This document shows, one piece after another, positions 33,313 through 42,814 of a stretch of DNA of 64,000 nucleotides; positions within the stretch are counted from its first letter, which is position 1, and every line of letters starts with the position of its first letter. Source of the DNA: Sandaracinaceae bacterium (GTDB taxonomy: Bacteria > Myxococcota_A > Polyangia > Polyangiales > Sandaracinaceae); the NCBI GenBank assembly GCA_019637095.1, contig JAHBWG010000007.1, forward strand, positions 102,853-166,852, in the 5' to 3' direction. Position numbers and translations under genes: made by a program. The notes beneath the pieces were generated by a model. The model ran no database searches, had not been told where the DNA came from, and saw only the letters and a program-made list of their open reading frames with translations.

Positions 33313-34917
33313 TCACCGCGCCACGTCCACCAGCAGCCCCTCGCTCGCGAGCGCGCCGAGCGACGCCTCGACGAGCTTCGGGATCGCCTCGTCGAGCTCG
33401 GCCGGCCCGAGCGGCGTTCCGTCCTCGAGCGTGAGGCTCACCTCGCCCGCCTCGGCGTGCGCGCGCATCCGCTTCGCGAGCTCGTCGCGCTCGCGCGCGC
33501 CGTCGAGGTGGCGCACCAGGTGGCGCGTGAACGCGTCGAGCGGCGCGACGCGGTGGTGCGGGCTCGTCGCGAAGTGCCCGCGCTCGGCCTGCAGGCGCGT
33601 GAGCGGGCTGACCCGCGGCGCCTCGCCCGGCTCGCGCGCGACCGGTGGGTCGTCGAGGCGCAGCGTCACGTAGCCGAGCCGACCGAGCTCGTAGAGATCG
33701 GTGCGCAGCGCCTCGTAGCGCGCCGCCTCCGGCGCCTCGCCGGGCGGGTGGACGCGGCGCACCTCGAGCAGCGCCGCGACCCGCTCGGCGAGCTCGGCGA
33801 AGGTGAGCCCGCGCGGCCACCACCGCCCGATCTCGAGCAGGGCGCCCTTGAGGATCGGGTCCTCGGCGCTGATGCGGACGCCGCCGACGGTGAAGAACTC
33901 GTGCACGCCCGCCTCGAGCGAGACGCGGCGGCTCTCCGGCTCGATGCGGCCGGCGAAGCGCACCGCCGCGGCGAGGTCCGGGTGCGGCGCGCCGCGCTCC
34001 GCGGAGCGCTTGGTGAAGAGCGTGCAGCGGAACGCGCGGAACAAGAACAGCTCGCTCAGCTCCTCGATCTCCACCCAGTCGTCGAGCGGGCCCGAGAAGC
34101 TCTGGCGCAGCGCGTCCTCGAGGCGCGGATCGGTCGTCGCGCGCGCGAGCTCGGCGAGGAACGAAAGCTCGTGGCGGTCCGCCGCGTCGGCGATCTCCCG
34201 GAAGTGGAACGGGCGGTTCACGGCCGACAAGTACTCGTGCACGAGATACTCGTCGCGGTGGCTCCACAGCGCCGCCGCCTCCTCGGCGAGCAGCCGCCCC
34301 CACGGGCTCTCGCGCAGCGGTGACTCGGCCATCCACGCGATGACCTGACGGACCCGCGCGATCCGCTCGGCGGCGTCGGCCGCGCCGCGCACGCGCTCGG
34401 TCAGCGCGCGGCGCATGAGCGAGCGGAACGCCCAGCCGGGGCGGCAGTTGTAGCTGAGGTAGAGCACGCCGTTGGGGCGCAGGTGCCGCTGCGCGATCGC
34501 CATGATCTTGTCGCGCACCGGCTCGGCGACCCACGAGTAGACGCCGTGGCAGAGGATGTAGTCGAACGTGCCGAGCTCCTCGCCGAGCCCCAGGAAGTCG
34601 GCGTGACGCAGGGTGAGGTTGTCGAGGCCGAGGCGGTCGCGCACCTCGGCCGCCGCCGCGATCTGGACGGCCGAGCCGTCGACGCCGACCACCTCCGCGC
34701 CGTCGAGGTGGAACGCGATCGGGATCACGTTGCCGCCCTCGGCGCAGCCGAGCTCGAGGATCCGCGCGCGGCCCGGCGGCGCGGCGGCGATCCCGCGGCG
34801 CAGCGCCTCGATCGCGAGCCGCTCCGGGTGCGCGAGCGGGACGGTCTGGCCGCGATAGGGGACCTCGTCGTACGGGTTGAGCGGCGCGGGCTCGGCGCTC
34901 GCCTCGGGCTCGGTCAT
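33313..34917 (-). CDS. SAM-dependent methyltransferase with regulatory domain, last gene of T6SS operon 1
   Basis: This is a 534-residue cytoplasmic enzyme. A class I methyltransferase domain occupies residues 15-210: motif I ILELGCAEGGN, VVGVDGS, FDYILCHGVYSWV and the substrate segment YLSYNCRPGW. The middle and C-terminal parts match the 'methyltransferase regulatory domain' architecture known from rickettsial protein-lysine methyltransferases of outer-membrane proteins (established for PKMT1/2; homology here judged by eye). The start at 34917 overlaps the stop of the 1,166-residue spike-like protein (ATGA), so it is coupled to it. It may methylate that Lys-rich protein; this is inference. 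Extension of the frame to 35883 is shadow. Confidence 0.8.
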   Translation of the reverse strand: MTEPEASAEPAPLNPYDEVPYRGQTVPLAHPERLAIEALRRGIAAAPPGRARILELGCAEGGNVIPIAFHLDGAEVVGVDGSAVQIAAAAEVRDRLGLDNLTLRHADFLGLGEELGTFDYILCHGVYSWVAEPVRDKIMAIAQRHLRPNGVLYLSYNCRPGWAFRSLMRRALTERVRGAADAAERIARVRQVIAWMAESPLRESPWGRLLAEEAAALWSHRDEYLVHEYLSAVNRPFHFREIADAADRHELSFLAELARATTDPRLEDALRQSFSGPLDDWVEIEELSELFLFRAFRCTLFTKRSAERGAPHPDLAAAVRFAGRIEPESRRVSLEAGVHEFFTVGGVRISAEDPILKGALLEIGRWWPRGLTFAELAERVAALLEVRRVHPPGEAPEAARYEALRTDLYELGRLGYVTLRLDDPPVAREPGEAPRVSPLTRLQAERGHFATSPHHRVAPLDAFTRHLVRHLDGARERDELAKRMRAHAEAGEVSLTLEDGTPLGPAELDEAIPKLVEASLGALASEGLLVDVAR

Positions 34918-37900
34918 CCGATCTTCACCTGCTGGCCCTTGAAGGTCAGGGCGTTGCCTTCGATGTTCACGCCGTCCGACTTCGCGGTGACCTTGCTCGA
35001 GTCGAAGCGGAGCTGCGCGAGCGAGGTGGCGAGGTAGAGGTAGTTCTTCGACTTGTCGAGCTCGAGCCGCACGCCCGCCTTCGCGATCGAGAGCTTGGGC
35101 CCGGCGTCGTCGGCGAGCTGGAGCTTGGCCGACTTCTCGGTGAGCAGGAGGAAGGTCTTGTCCGCCTTCGCGCGCAGCTCGAGCTTCTCCCCCTGAAGTA
35201 AGAAATGCGCCTTGTCGGTGTCCACGTCGTTCTTCGACGGGTCCTCGTCCTTCTTGCGCGTGCCGAGCGCGAAGCCGTCGGCGTGCGTGACGTGCAGCAT
35301 GAACCCGCCGACGACCGCCGTCGTCTCCTTCGCGGCGTGGATGCGCACGAAGTTGGTCGGCGCGTGGTCCTTGCGGAGCTTCTCCGTCCAGCCGTACGCC
35401 TTCACGTCGTCCTTGAGCTCGGCCAGGGTCGCCGCCTCGAGGTGCTCGTGGCCGGCGATCGACGCGAGGTCGAGCGCCTCGAGCCCCGCGCCCTTGTTCG
35501 CCGTGTGGTCGAAGTCCTTCATCGCGCCGGCCTCGTTGAAGCCGCCGAGGAAGATCGTCTGCCCGAGCAGATCGAGCCGGCCGCCGTCGTCGTCGGCGGT
35601 CCCGGCGTTGCGCGCCGCGACGACCACGCGGCGGTAGCCCGCGATGTCGACCGCGTGCGAGGCGGCGATCCGCGCGATGCCGATCCCGATCTCCGTCTTG
35701 CCGTCGGGCGTCGCGGCGTTCACCTTGCCGCGCCCGAGCGCGAGGAGCTGCGCGGCGTACGTCCCCGCGAGGTCCACCGTGCTGTCGCTGTAGACCCGGA
35801 AGCCGAGCGACGGCGGCTTGTCGTCGTCGGGCGTCGTGGGGCCCTGCACCTTCTTGTCGAAGTACTTGTCGATCGGGTCCCACGCGAGCGCGACGTTGAC
35901 GAAGTGCTCGACCTTCTTCGGGAAGAACTTGTCGTGGTTCTCCGACGCGGTTCCGCCGTCGGCGATGAAGACGATCCCCTTGCCGCCGGCGCCGACGAGC
36001 CGGCTCTGCGTGCCGAGCGCGATCCCGTCGTTGGCGATGAGCCCGATCGTGCGCTTGGGCCCGGGCAGGCCCTTGCGGAGGTTGCCCGAGACGACCTCCG
36101 TCGCGCTCGCGATCGCGCCGTCGAGCGAGCTCAGCGTGCTCACGGCGTCGCCGATCGAGTCACGCACCGGGCGCAGGAGGTTGCGCGTGTCCTCGGGGAG
36201 CTTCTGCAGCTCGAAGTTCCACGCGACGAGCTGGTTGTACTCGGCCGCCGCCTCGCGCGTCGTCGCCGCGTACTCGTTCTGGAACGTCCACGTCTCGGTC
36301 TTGGTCTTGGTCGAGAACACCGCGTCGGCGAGCGCGCCCGAGACGGTGATCTTCGAGTCCTTGCCGGACTCGGCCGCCGCGTCGGAGCCGAGCGCGAGCT
36401 TCGTCCCGTCGACCTTCGCCGAGACGCCCTGCGCGCCCGCGACGAGCGCGACGAGCTGCGCGGCGGTCACCGCGCCGCGCCCGGCGGTCGCGGTCGCCGC
36501 CGGGTCGGTGCCGTTGACGACGGCGCCGATCACGAGCGCGAGCGCGGTCAGGCTCGCGGCGTCTCCATCGACGACCTCGATCGACGCGGACGCGCCCGTC
36601 GAGTGCGTCTGCACCTCGAAGCTCGAGCCCGACAGGTCGCCCACCTTGCCGGAGGTGCCGATCGCGCTCGCGAAGAGCTCGCGCACGCTCGCGCGTCCCT
36701 TCGCGTCGTCGCTCTGGTCGATGCGGCTCGAGTCGAGCGGCACGCGCACGAGCGCGCCGTCGATCGAGAGCGTCACCGAGCGCGACTGGTCGACACGCCC
36801 GAGCGTGATCACGTCGCGGAACTTGAGGTTCACCTGCTGCGTCTGCGGCGCGGTGCCGACGGTGAACGTCTTGCGCGAGTCGAGGATCGCCCCCTCGTTG
36901 CGCAGGTGCCGCCGGACCTTCGAGCCATCGGGCCGCACGATGTGGCCGAGCCCCGACGCGCTCGTCGCGTCGACGGGCTGGCCGAGCTTCTCCTGCGCCC
37001 ACGCCGCGAGCTCGGCCGCGGACACGCCGCGCATCGACGCGACGTTCGTCGTGATCTGCACGCGGATCGCGGGCACCACGCAGTCGAGCCCGGCGGTCAC
37101 CGAGCGCTTCGCGGGCGTGCCCGCGACCGCGATCGCGTCGAGCTGCTCGAGCGTGAAGACGTGCGTGCGCGAGGGGTGCTCGACCGCGACGACGAGCTCG
37201 GCGCCGGGGGCGAGCGCGGAGAGATCGAACGGCCCGGCGTTCGAGGTGATCTCGGCCTTCTTGCCCTTGATCGCCGCGCGCGCTTCGCTGCCGACGTCGT
37301 CGAGCGAGCCGTCGGGGATGCGCGCCGCCATGCCCGAGTTGAACTCATCGGCGAACCGGCCGACGACCGGCATGTCGCGCCCGCCCTGCCCCGCGCCGGC
37401 CTCGCCGTCCTTGATCCAGTAGCCCAGGACGTCGTTCGAGAGGTTGTAGGCGGAGCTCGTCGCGCTCACGAGCTTGTTGATCGCGTCCATCGCCGCGACC
37501 GCCCGCTTGATCAGGAAGTTGTCGGTCAAGAGGTGCGCGTACTTCAGCGTCACGTCCGCGAAGCGGCGGAGCTTCGCGATGACGTTCTTGAACTTCGCGA
37601 GCGCCTTGATGATCGGGTTGGTGATCTTCGAGGTGTCGATGAGCGAGTACGGATCGCAGCTCTTGAAGGGCGCGCTGAAGCCGTACTCGAGCTTCGCGGG
37701 ATCGTCCTTGGAGCCGGCGATGCCCTTGAGGAGGATCCCGTCGAGGTGGAACACGGGGTCGAGGTCGGCCGCGCGCTTGCCGATGTCCGTGCGCGTCCGC
37801 TCCGCGGCGACGGGCAAGAGCTCGCGCAGCGACTTCGTCGACTGCGCGAGGAAGCCGCCCGTGAACACGCCCGTCGCGAGCTCGGTCGCCGACGCGCCGC

Positions 37901-38414
37901 CTGCGTCGAAGTACGGGTCGTCCACGCCGCCGAGCTTGGCGAGCGCGCTGCGCTCCTCGTGCTCGCGCCGGCCGTGGAAGAACTCGAACAGGCTCGTCTG
38001 GATCGCGTCGACCTGGTAGTGGAGCGCGAGGTTGTTGTAGGCGACGAGCCGGATCGTGCTGCCGTGATCCTTCGCGGTGATCTGGCCCATGCCCGCGCCC
38101 GACGAGATGACGATCTTGCGGTCCGCCGAGAGGTTCACGTTCGCCGTCGCGCTCAGCGTCATGTCGGCGTTCGAGAACTGCGACCACGAGCCTCCCACCT
38201 GACCGCAGTAGTTCACGCCGGTCTGGAAGAGCGTGTGCTTGTTGGCGTCGATGAAGAGGTGCGCGTCACCCGACTGGATCGAGACGCCGGTGTACCCGAA
38301 CGGGCCCTCGTCTTCGTCTTTCAGGTTGGCGGCGCCGAGGTTGATGCGCGCCTTCGGAGAAGGAACGTAGATCTCGAAACGCCTCGAGCTCTCGAAGAAC
38401 TTGTCGTCGCTCAT
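34914..38414 (-). CDS. Giant VgrG-spike-like protein, paralogue 2
   Basis: This is a 1,166-residue protein without signal peptide. The N-terminal 150 residues (FEIYVPSPKARINLGAANL, MTLSATANVNLSADRKIVIS) and the last 350 residues (IGLIANDGIALGTQSRLVGA, SLGFRVYSDSTVDLAGTY, LDLLGQTIFLGGFNEAG) have the short beta-repeat style of T6SS spike solenoids. The end VNIEGNALTFKGQQVKIG resembles the tip of VgrG/DUF2345 proteins. The middle third is a different, more variable domain with GVSAAELAAWAQEKLG. I know no named family. It lies in the short-VgrG operon, 18 bases after its paralogue, and overlaps the methyltransferase. It may be a separate spike extension or a cargo carrier. Confidence 0.75.
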   Translation of the reverse strand: MSDDKFFESSRRFEIYVPSPKARINLGAANLKDEDEGPFGYTGVSIQSGDAHLFIDANKHTLFQTGVNYCGQVGGSWSQFSNADMTLSATANVNLSADRKIVISSGAGMGQITAKDHGSTIRLVAYNNLALHYQVDAIQTSLFEFFHGRREHEERSALAKLGGVDDPYFDAGGASATELATGVFTGGFLAQSTKSLRELLPVAAERTRTDIGKRAADLDPVFHLDGILLKGIAGSKDDPAKLEYGFSAPFKSCDPYSLIDTSKITNPIIKALAKFKNVIAKLRRFADVTLKYAHLLTDNFLIKRAVAAMDAINKLVSATSSAYNLSNDVLGYWIKDGEAGAGQGGRDMPVVGRFADEFNSGMAARIPDGSLDDVGSEARAAIKGKKAEITSNAGPFDLSALAPGAELVVAVEHPSRTHVFTLEQLDAIAVAGTPAKRSVTAGLDCVVPAIRVQITTNVASMRGVSAAELAAWAQEKLGQPVDATSASGLGHIVRPDGSKVRRHLRNEGAILDSRKTFTVGTAPQTQQVNLKFRDVITLGRVDQSRSVTLSIDGALVRVPLDSSRIDQSDDAKGRASVRELFASAIGTSGKVGDLSGSSFEVQTHSTGASASIEVVDGDAASLTALALVIGAVVNGTDPAATATAGRGAVTAAQLVALVAGAQGVSAKVDGTKLALGSDAAAESGKDSKITVSGALADAVFSTKTKTETWTFQNEYAATTREAAAEYNQLVAWNFELQKLPEDTRNLLRPVRDSIGDAVSTLSSLDGAIASATEVVSGNLRKGLPGPKRTIGLIANDGIALGTQSRLVGAGGKGIVFIADGGTASENHDKFFPKKVEHFVNVALAWDPIDKYFDKKVQGPTTPDDDKPPSLGFRVYSDSTVDLAGTYAAQLLALGRGKVNAATPDGKTEIGIGIARIAASHAVDIAGYRRVVVAARNAGTADDDGGRLDLLGQTIFLGGFNEAGAMKDFDHTANKGAGLEALDLASIAGHEHLEAATLAELKDDVKAYGWTEKLRKDHAPTNFVRIHAAKETTAVVGGFMLHVTHADGFALGTRKKDEDPSKNDVDTDKAHFLLQGEKLELRAKADKTFLLLTEKSAKLQLADDAGPKLSIAKAGVRLELDKSKNYLYLATSLAQLRFDSSKVTAKSDGVNIEGNALTFKGQQVKIG

Positions 38415-38432
38415 CGCTCGTTCCTCACCGGG

Positions 38433-41400
38433 TCAACCGATCTTCACCTTCTGCCCATTGAAGGTCAGATCGTCGCCCTTCATGTTCACGCCCGAAGGCT
38501 GCAAGACGACCTTGGTCGACTTGTGCTGCAAGAGGACGCGCTGATCCGCCACGCTGGCGAGGCTCTGCTTGTCCTTGTTCTGGAGGTGCACGTGCGCCTT
38601 GTCCATGACGAGCGCCGGCAGGTTCTTGCCGAGCCGCAGCTCGACCGCCGCCGCGGTGAGCTCGAGCGCCGCCTTGTCCTTCTTCTGCTGGAGCAGGATC
38701 GCGTCGGGCCCGATCGTCAGGTGCGCCTTGTCGAGGTCGAGCGCGTTCTTCGAAGGGTCCTCGTCCTTCTTGCGCGTCCCGAGCGCGAGGCCGTCCGCGG
38801 CCGACGCGTGCAGCATGAAGCCGCCGACGACCAACGTCGTCTCCTTCGCCGCGTGGATGCGCACGAAGTTCGTGTGCGGGTGATCGTCGCGCAGCTCCTT
38901 GGACCAGCCGTACTCCGCGACGTCCTTCTGGAGCGCGGTGAGCTCGTCGTCGCTGAGGTGCTCGTGTCCCGCGATGGACGCGAGCGAGAGCGCCTCGAGG
39001 CCGGCGCCCTTCCCCGCCGTGTGCTCGAAGTCCTTCATCGCGCCGCCCTCGTTGAAGCCGCCGAGGAAGATGGTCTGGCCGAGCAGGTCGAGGCGCCCGC
39101 CGTCGTCGTCGGCCGTCCCCGCGTTTCGCGCGCCGACGACGACCCGGCGGTAGCCCGCGATGTCGACCGCGTGCGAGCCGGCGATGCGCGCGATGCCGAT
39201 GCCGATCTTGGTCTTGCCGTCGGCGGTCGCGCTCTTCACCTCGCCGCGCCCGAGCGCCATGAGCTGCGCGGCGTACGTCCCGAGGAGGTCCACCGTGCTG
39301 TCGCTGTAGACGCGGAAGCCGAGCGAGGGAGGCTTGTCCTCGTCGGGGTCGTCCGGGCCTTTGACGTGCTTGTCGAAGAACTTGTCGATCGGATCCCACT
39401 GGAGCGCCGCGTTCACGAACGTCTCCATCGCCGGGATGAACTTGTCGTGGTCCTCGGTGCCGGAGCCGCCGTCCGCGATGAACACGATCCCCTTGCCGCC
39501 GGCGCCGACGATGCGGTCCTGCGTGCCGAGCGTGATCCCGTCGTTGGCGATGAGCCCGATCCGCTTCTCTCCGCTCGGCAGCGCCTTGGTGAGCGAGCCG
39601 GAGACGACCTCGGTCGCGCTGTCCACCGCCTGATCGAGCGAGCTCATCGTGTCGAGCACGTCGTGGATCGCCTCGCGCACCGGGCGCACGAGGTTCTGCG
39701 TGTCCTCGGGGAGGATCTGGAGGTTCGTGTTCCACCCGGAGAGCTCGTTGTACGCGGTGTCGATGGCGCGGCGATCGGCGGCGCCGCGCTTGGCGGCGCT
39801 GATCGTCTCGGTCATCGTCTTCTTGGTGAAGAGCGCGTCGGCGAGCGCGCCGGACACCGTGATCTTCGAGTCGTTGCCCGCCTCGGCCTCGGCGCTCGAG
39901 CGCAGGACGAGCGCCTCGCCGTCGACCTCCGCCTCGAGGCCCTCGAGCCCCGACACGAGCGGCAGCAGCTGCGCCGCGCGCAGCGCGGTGACCGGCGCGC
40001 TCGCGGCCGGGTCGGTCCCGTTCACGACCGTGCCCTTCGTGAGCCCGAGCGGCCCGAGCGCGCCGTCGTCGCCGTCGGCGACCCAGATCGAGGCGACCGC
40101 GCCGACGCGGTGGGTCTCGAGCGCGAACGCGCCGCGCGCGAGCGGGCCGACGTCCGCCACCGTCCCGATCGCGACCTCGAACTGCTCGCGCAGATCGCTC
40201 CGCCCCTGCGCGTCGGTCTGCTGATCGACGCGCCCCGAGTCGATCGGCACGCGGACCGTCGTACCGTCGATCGCGATCACGACCGCGCGCGTCTGCTCGA
40301 CGCGCTCGAGCGTGACCACGTCGCGGAACTGGAGGCTCACCTTCGAGCCGTACACGTCGAAGGTCTTGCGCGAGTCGAGCAGCGCCCGCTCGTTGCGCAG
40401 GTGCGCGCGCACCGTGCGACCGGCCGGCCGCGCGAGGAACCCCGCGCTCGAGGCGGCGGCGGTCGCGTCGATCGGCGCGCCGAGCTTGCTCGACGCCCAC
40501 GCCGCGAGCTCGGCGGCCGAGACGCCGCGCGCCCTCGTGCGCTCGGTCTCGAGCCGCACGCGCAGCGCGGGCGCGGCGGCGTCGAGCGCGGCGGTGACCG
40601 AGAGCGTCGCCGGCGTGCCCTCGGCGGCCGCCGCCGCGATCTCGTCGAGCGTGACGACGTGGCGCTGCGACGGATGCTCGATCTCGATCACCAGCTCGTC
40701 GGTCGGGCTGCGCGCGCCGAGATCGAACGGGCCGTCCTTCGAGGTGATCGCCGCCTTCGCGCCCTTCACGCTCGCGCGCGCCGCCTTCACCCCGTCCTCG
40801 AGGTCTTGCGGGTCCGGGATGCGCGCCTTCGCGCCGGACTCGAACTCGTCGCGGAACTTGCCGACGAAGGGCATGTCGCGGCCCCCGGCGTCCGGGTCCG
40901 CCTCGCCGTCGCCGATCCAGTACCCGAGCACGTCGTTCGTGAGCGAGTAGGCGTAGCCCGTCGCCGTCACGAGCTTGTTCACGGTCTCCATCGCGGCGAC
41001 CGCGCGCTTCACGAGCGCGTTGTCGGTGATGAGGTTGGCGTACTTCAGCGCGACGTCCGCGAAGCGGCGCAGGATGACGATCGCGTTCTTGAACTTCGCG
41101 ATCCCCTTCACGATCAGCTGCTTGATCTCGGAGGTGTCGATCAGGCCGTAGGGGTCGAGCTCGCCGAACGCGTCGCTGAAGCCGTACTCGAGCGACGAGG
41201 CCGCCGGGTCCTCCGAGGCGATGCCCTTGAGCAGGATGCCGTCGAGGTGGAAGATCGGGTCGAGGTCGGCGCCGCGCTTGCCGAGGTCGCCGAGCGGGCG
41301 CGCGCCCCCGGCGGCCATCAGCTCGCGCAGCGACTTGGTCGACTGCACGAGGAAGCCGCCCTTGAAGTCGGCCTTCGCGAGCTCGGTCGCGGCCTTGCTG

Positions 41401-41921
41401 CCCGCGTCGAAGTACGGGTCCGTCACGCCGCCGAACTTGGCGAGCCCCATCCGCTCGTCGTGCTTGCGGCGCCCGTGGAAGAACTCGAACAGCCCCGTCT
41501 GGATCGCGTCGACCTGGTAGTGGAGCTCGAGGTTGTTGTAGGGCACGAGCCGCATCGTGCGGCCGTGGTCCTTCGCGGTGATCGGGCCCATGCCCGCCCC
41601 CGACGCGATCACGATCTTGCGGTCCGCCGAGAGGTTCACGCAGGCCGTCGCGCTGAGCGTCATGTCGCCGTCGGCGTACTGCGACCACGACGCGCCCGAC
41701 TGGCCGAGGTAGTCGAAGCCGGTCTGGAAGAGCGTGTAGAGCGCCGAGTCGATGTAGAGGTTGGCGTCGCCCGACTGGATCGAGACGCCGTCGTAGCCGA
41801 ACGGGCCCTCGTCGGAGTCCGTGAGGTTCGCGGCGCCGAGGTTGATCCGCGAGCCCGGCTTCGGGACGTAGATCTCGAAGCGCCGCGGCTGGTCGAAGGT
41901 CTGGTTCTCGTCGTCGGCCAT
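38433..41921 (-). CDS. Giant VgrG-spike-like protein, paralogue 1
   Basis: This is a 1,162-residue protein collinear with the gene after it along its whole length. The ends are nearly the same (FNEGGAMKDFEHTAGKGAG against FNEAGAMKDFDHTANKGAG; NFVRIHAAKETTLVVGGFML), while residues about 370-720 are much more divergent. It has no signal peptide. The N-terminal FEIYVPKPGSRINLGAANLT and C-terminal VNMKGDDLTFNGQKVKIG again recall VgrG spike repeats and tip. It begins nine bases after the DUF3540 stop. A role as a VgrG-associated spike component or adaptor is inferred from context; it could also be a toxin carrier. Confidence 0.75.
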   Translation of the reverse strand: MADDENQTFDQPRRFEIYVPKPGSRINLGAANLTDSDEGPFGYDGVSIQSGDANLYIDSALYTLFQTGFDYLGQSGASWSQYADGDMTLSATACVNLSADRKIVIASGAGMGPITAKDHGRTMRLVPYNNLELHYQVDAIQTGLFEFFHGRRKHDERMGLAKFGGVTDPYFDAGSKAATELAKADFKGGFLVQSTKSLRELMAAGGARPLGDLGKRGADLDPIFHLDGILLKGIASEDPAASSLEYGFSDAFGELDPYGLIDTSEIKQLIVKGIAKFKNAIVILRRFADVALKYANLITDNALVKRAVAAMETVNKLVTATGYAYSLTNDVLGYWIGDGEADPDAGGRDMPFVGKFRDEFESGAKARIPDPQDLEDGVKAARASVKGAKAAITSKDGPFDLGARSPTDELVIEIEHPSQRHVVTLDEIAAAAAEGTPATLSVTAALDAAAPALRVRLETERTRARGVSAAELAAWASSKLGAPIDATAAASSAGFLARPAGRTVRAHLRNERALLDSRKTFDVYGSKVSLQFRDVVTLERVEQTRAVVIAIDGTTVRVPIDSGRVDQQTDAQGRSDLREQFEVAIGTVADVGPLARGAFALETHRVGAVASIWVADGDDGALGPLGLTKGTVVNGTDPAASAPVTALRAAQLLPLVSGLEGLEAEVDGEALVLRSSAEAEAGNDSKITVSGALADALFTKKTMTETISAAKRGAADRRAIDTAYNELSGWNTNLQILPEDTQNLVRPVREAIHDVLDTMSSLDQAVDSATEVVSGSLTKALPSGEKRIGLIANDGITLGTQDRIVGAGGKGIVFIADGGSGTEDHDKFIPAMETFVNAALQWDPIDKFFDKHVKGPDDPDEDKPPSLGFRVYSDSTVDLLGTYAAQLMALGRGEVKSATADGKTKIGIGIARIAGSHAVDIAGYRRVVVGARNAGTADDDGGRLDLLGQTIFLGGFNEGGAMKDFEHTAGKGAGLEALSLASIAGHEHLSDDELTALQKDVAEYGWSKELRDDHPHTNFVRIHAAKETTLVVGGFMLHASAADGLALGTRKKDEDPSKNALDLDKAHLTIGPDAILLQQKKDKAALELTAAAVELRLGKNLPALVMDKAHVHLQNKDKQSLASVADQRVLLQHKSTKVVLQPSGVNMKGDDLTFNGQKVKIG

Positions 41922-41930
41922 CGCTCGTGC

Positions 41931-42800
41931 TCACGCGAGGTAGATCTTGTCGCCCTTGATCTTCACGCCCTCGGTCGCCTTGAGGAGCGCGGTCTGGCCG
42001 ATGGCCGTCAGCGCCTCGGTCGCGACGAGGCGCAGGCGCCCCGCGCGCGTCTGGCTGAGCCCCTCGGTCTCGCGGAAGCTCTCCTTGGTGCGCTCGACGA
42101 CGCGCTCGGCGACGGTCTCGAGCGCGCCGAGCTGCTGCTTGACCCGCTTGGCCACCGTGCGCAGCGTGCCGACGACGAGGTTGGCCTCGTCGAGCTGCGC
42201 GTCCGCGCGGCCGAGCTTCGCCCCGAGGCGCCGCGCGGCGAGCGCCGCGACGCCCCCGCGCAGCGACAAGGAGCTCCCCTCCTCGCCGTCGAGGTCGCGG
42301 GCGGCCAAGCGCACGTCGCCGCCGCCGTCGAGCGACAGATCCGTCCCCGCGCGCACGCGCACCGCGCCGCGGGCGTCGAGCGCGAGGTCCCCTTCGGCGA
42401 AGAGGGCGAGGTCGCCGGGCGCCGCGATCAGCGTGCGCCCCTCGCTCGGCCGGTGCTCGACGAGGAGGTGGCCCTCCGCGTCGCGCATTCGCAAGACCTC
42501 TTGCTCCCCGTCGCGCTCGAGCGCGGCCGTCGTGCCGTCCGCGGCGCGCACCGCCGGCGCGCTCGCCTCGCGCAGCGCCCGCACCACGCCGACGACGTAG
42601 AGGCCGCCATCGTCGGCGCGGCCGACGAGCACCGCGTCTCCGGCCTCCGGCGCGTATCCGCCCGCGACCGCGAGCCGGGCCGCCGCGCGCCCGAAGGCCG
42701 GGCCGCTCACCTCGAGCGCCGCGCCGCGCGCCGCCTCGACGCGCGCGACGCAGAGGCCGCCGAGACCGTAGAGCGAGAGACCGTGGGTGGCATCCTGCAT
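41931..42800 (-). CDS. DUF3540-type T6SS accessory protein
   Basis: This is a 289-residue protein. Residues 20-75 form an OB-like barrel (ARLAVAGGYAPEAGDAVLVG, GGLYVVGVVRAL), followed by beta-repeat segments (GDLALFAEGDLALDARGAVR) and a helical stretch (VAKRVKQQLGALETVAERVV). The tip TEGVKIKGDKIYLA is the end typical of DUF3540 proteins found beside DUF2169 and PAAR-like DUF4150 genes in T6SS loci. It can be viewed as a mini-VgrG barrel plus spike. The ATG at 42800 (MQDATHGLSLYGL) is chosen because the frame before it is antisense to the pentapeptide gene. It lies 14 bases after that gene in the operon. Confidence 0.75.
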   Translation of the reverse strand: MQDATHGLSLYGLGGLCVARVEAARGAALEVSGPAFGRAAARLAVAGGYAPEAGDAVLVGRADDGGLYVVGVVRALREASAPAVRAADGTTAALERDGEQEVLRMRDAEGHLLVEHRPSEGRTLIAAPGDLALFAEGDLALDARGAVRVRAGTDLSLDGGGDVRLAARDLDGEEGSSLSLRGGVAALAARRLGAKLGRADAQLDEANLVVGTLRTVAKRVKQQLGALETVAERVVERTKESFRETEGLSQTRAGRLRLVATEALTAIGQTALLKATEGVKIKGDKIYLA

Positions 42801-42814
42801 CGTCAGCTCCTCTG

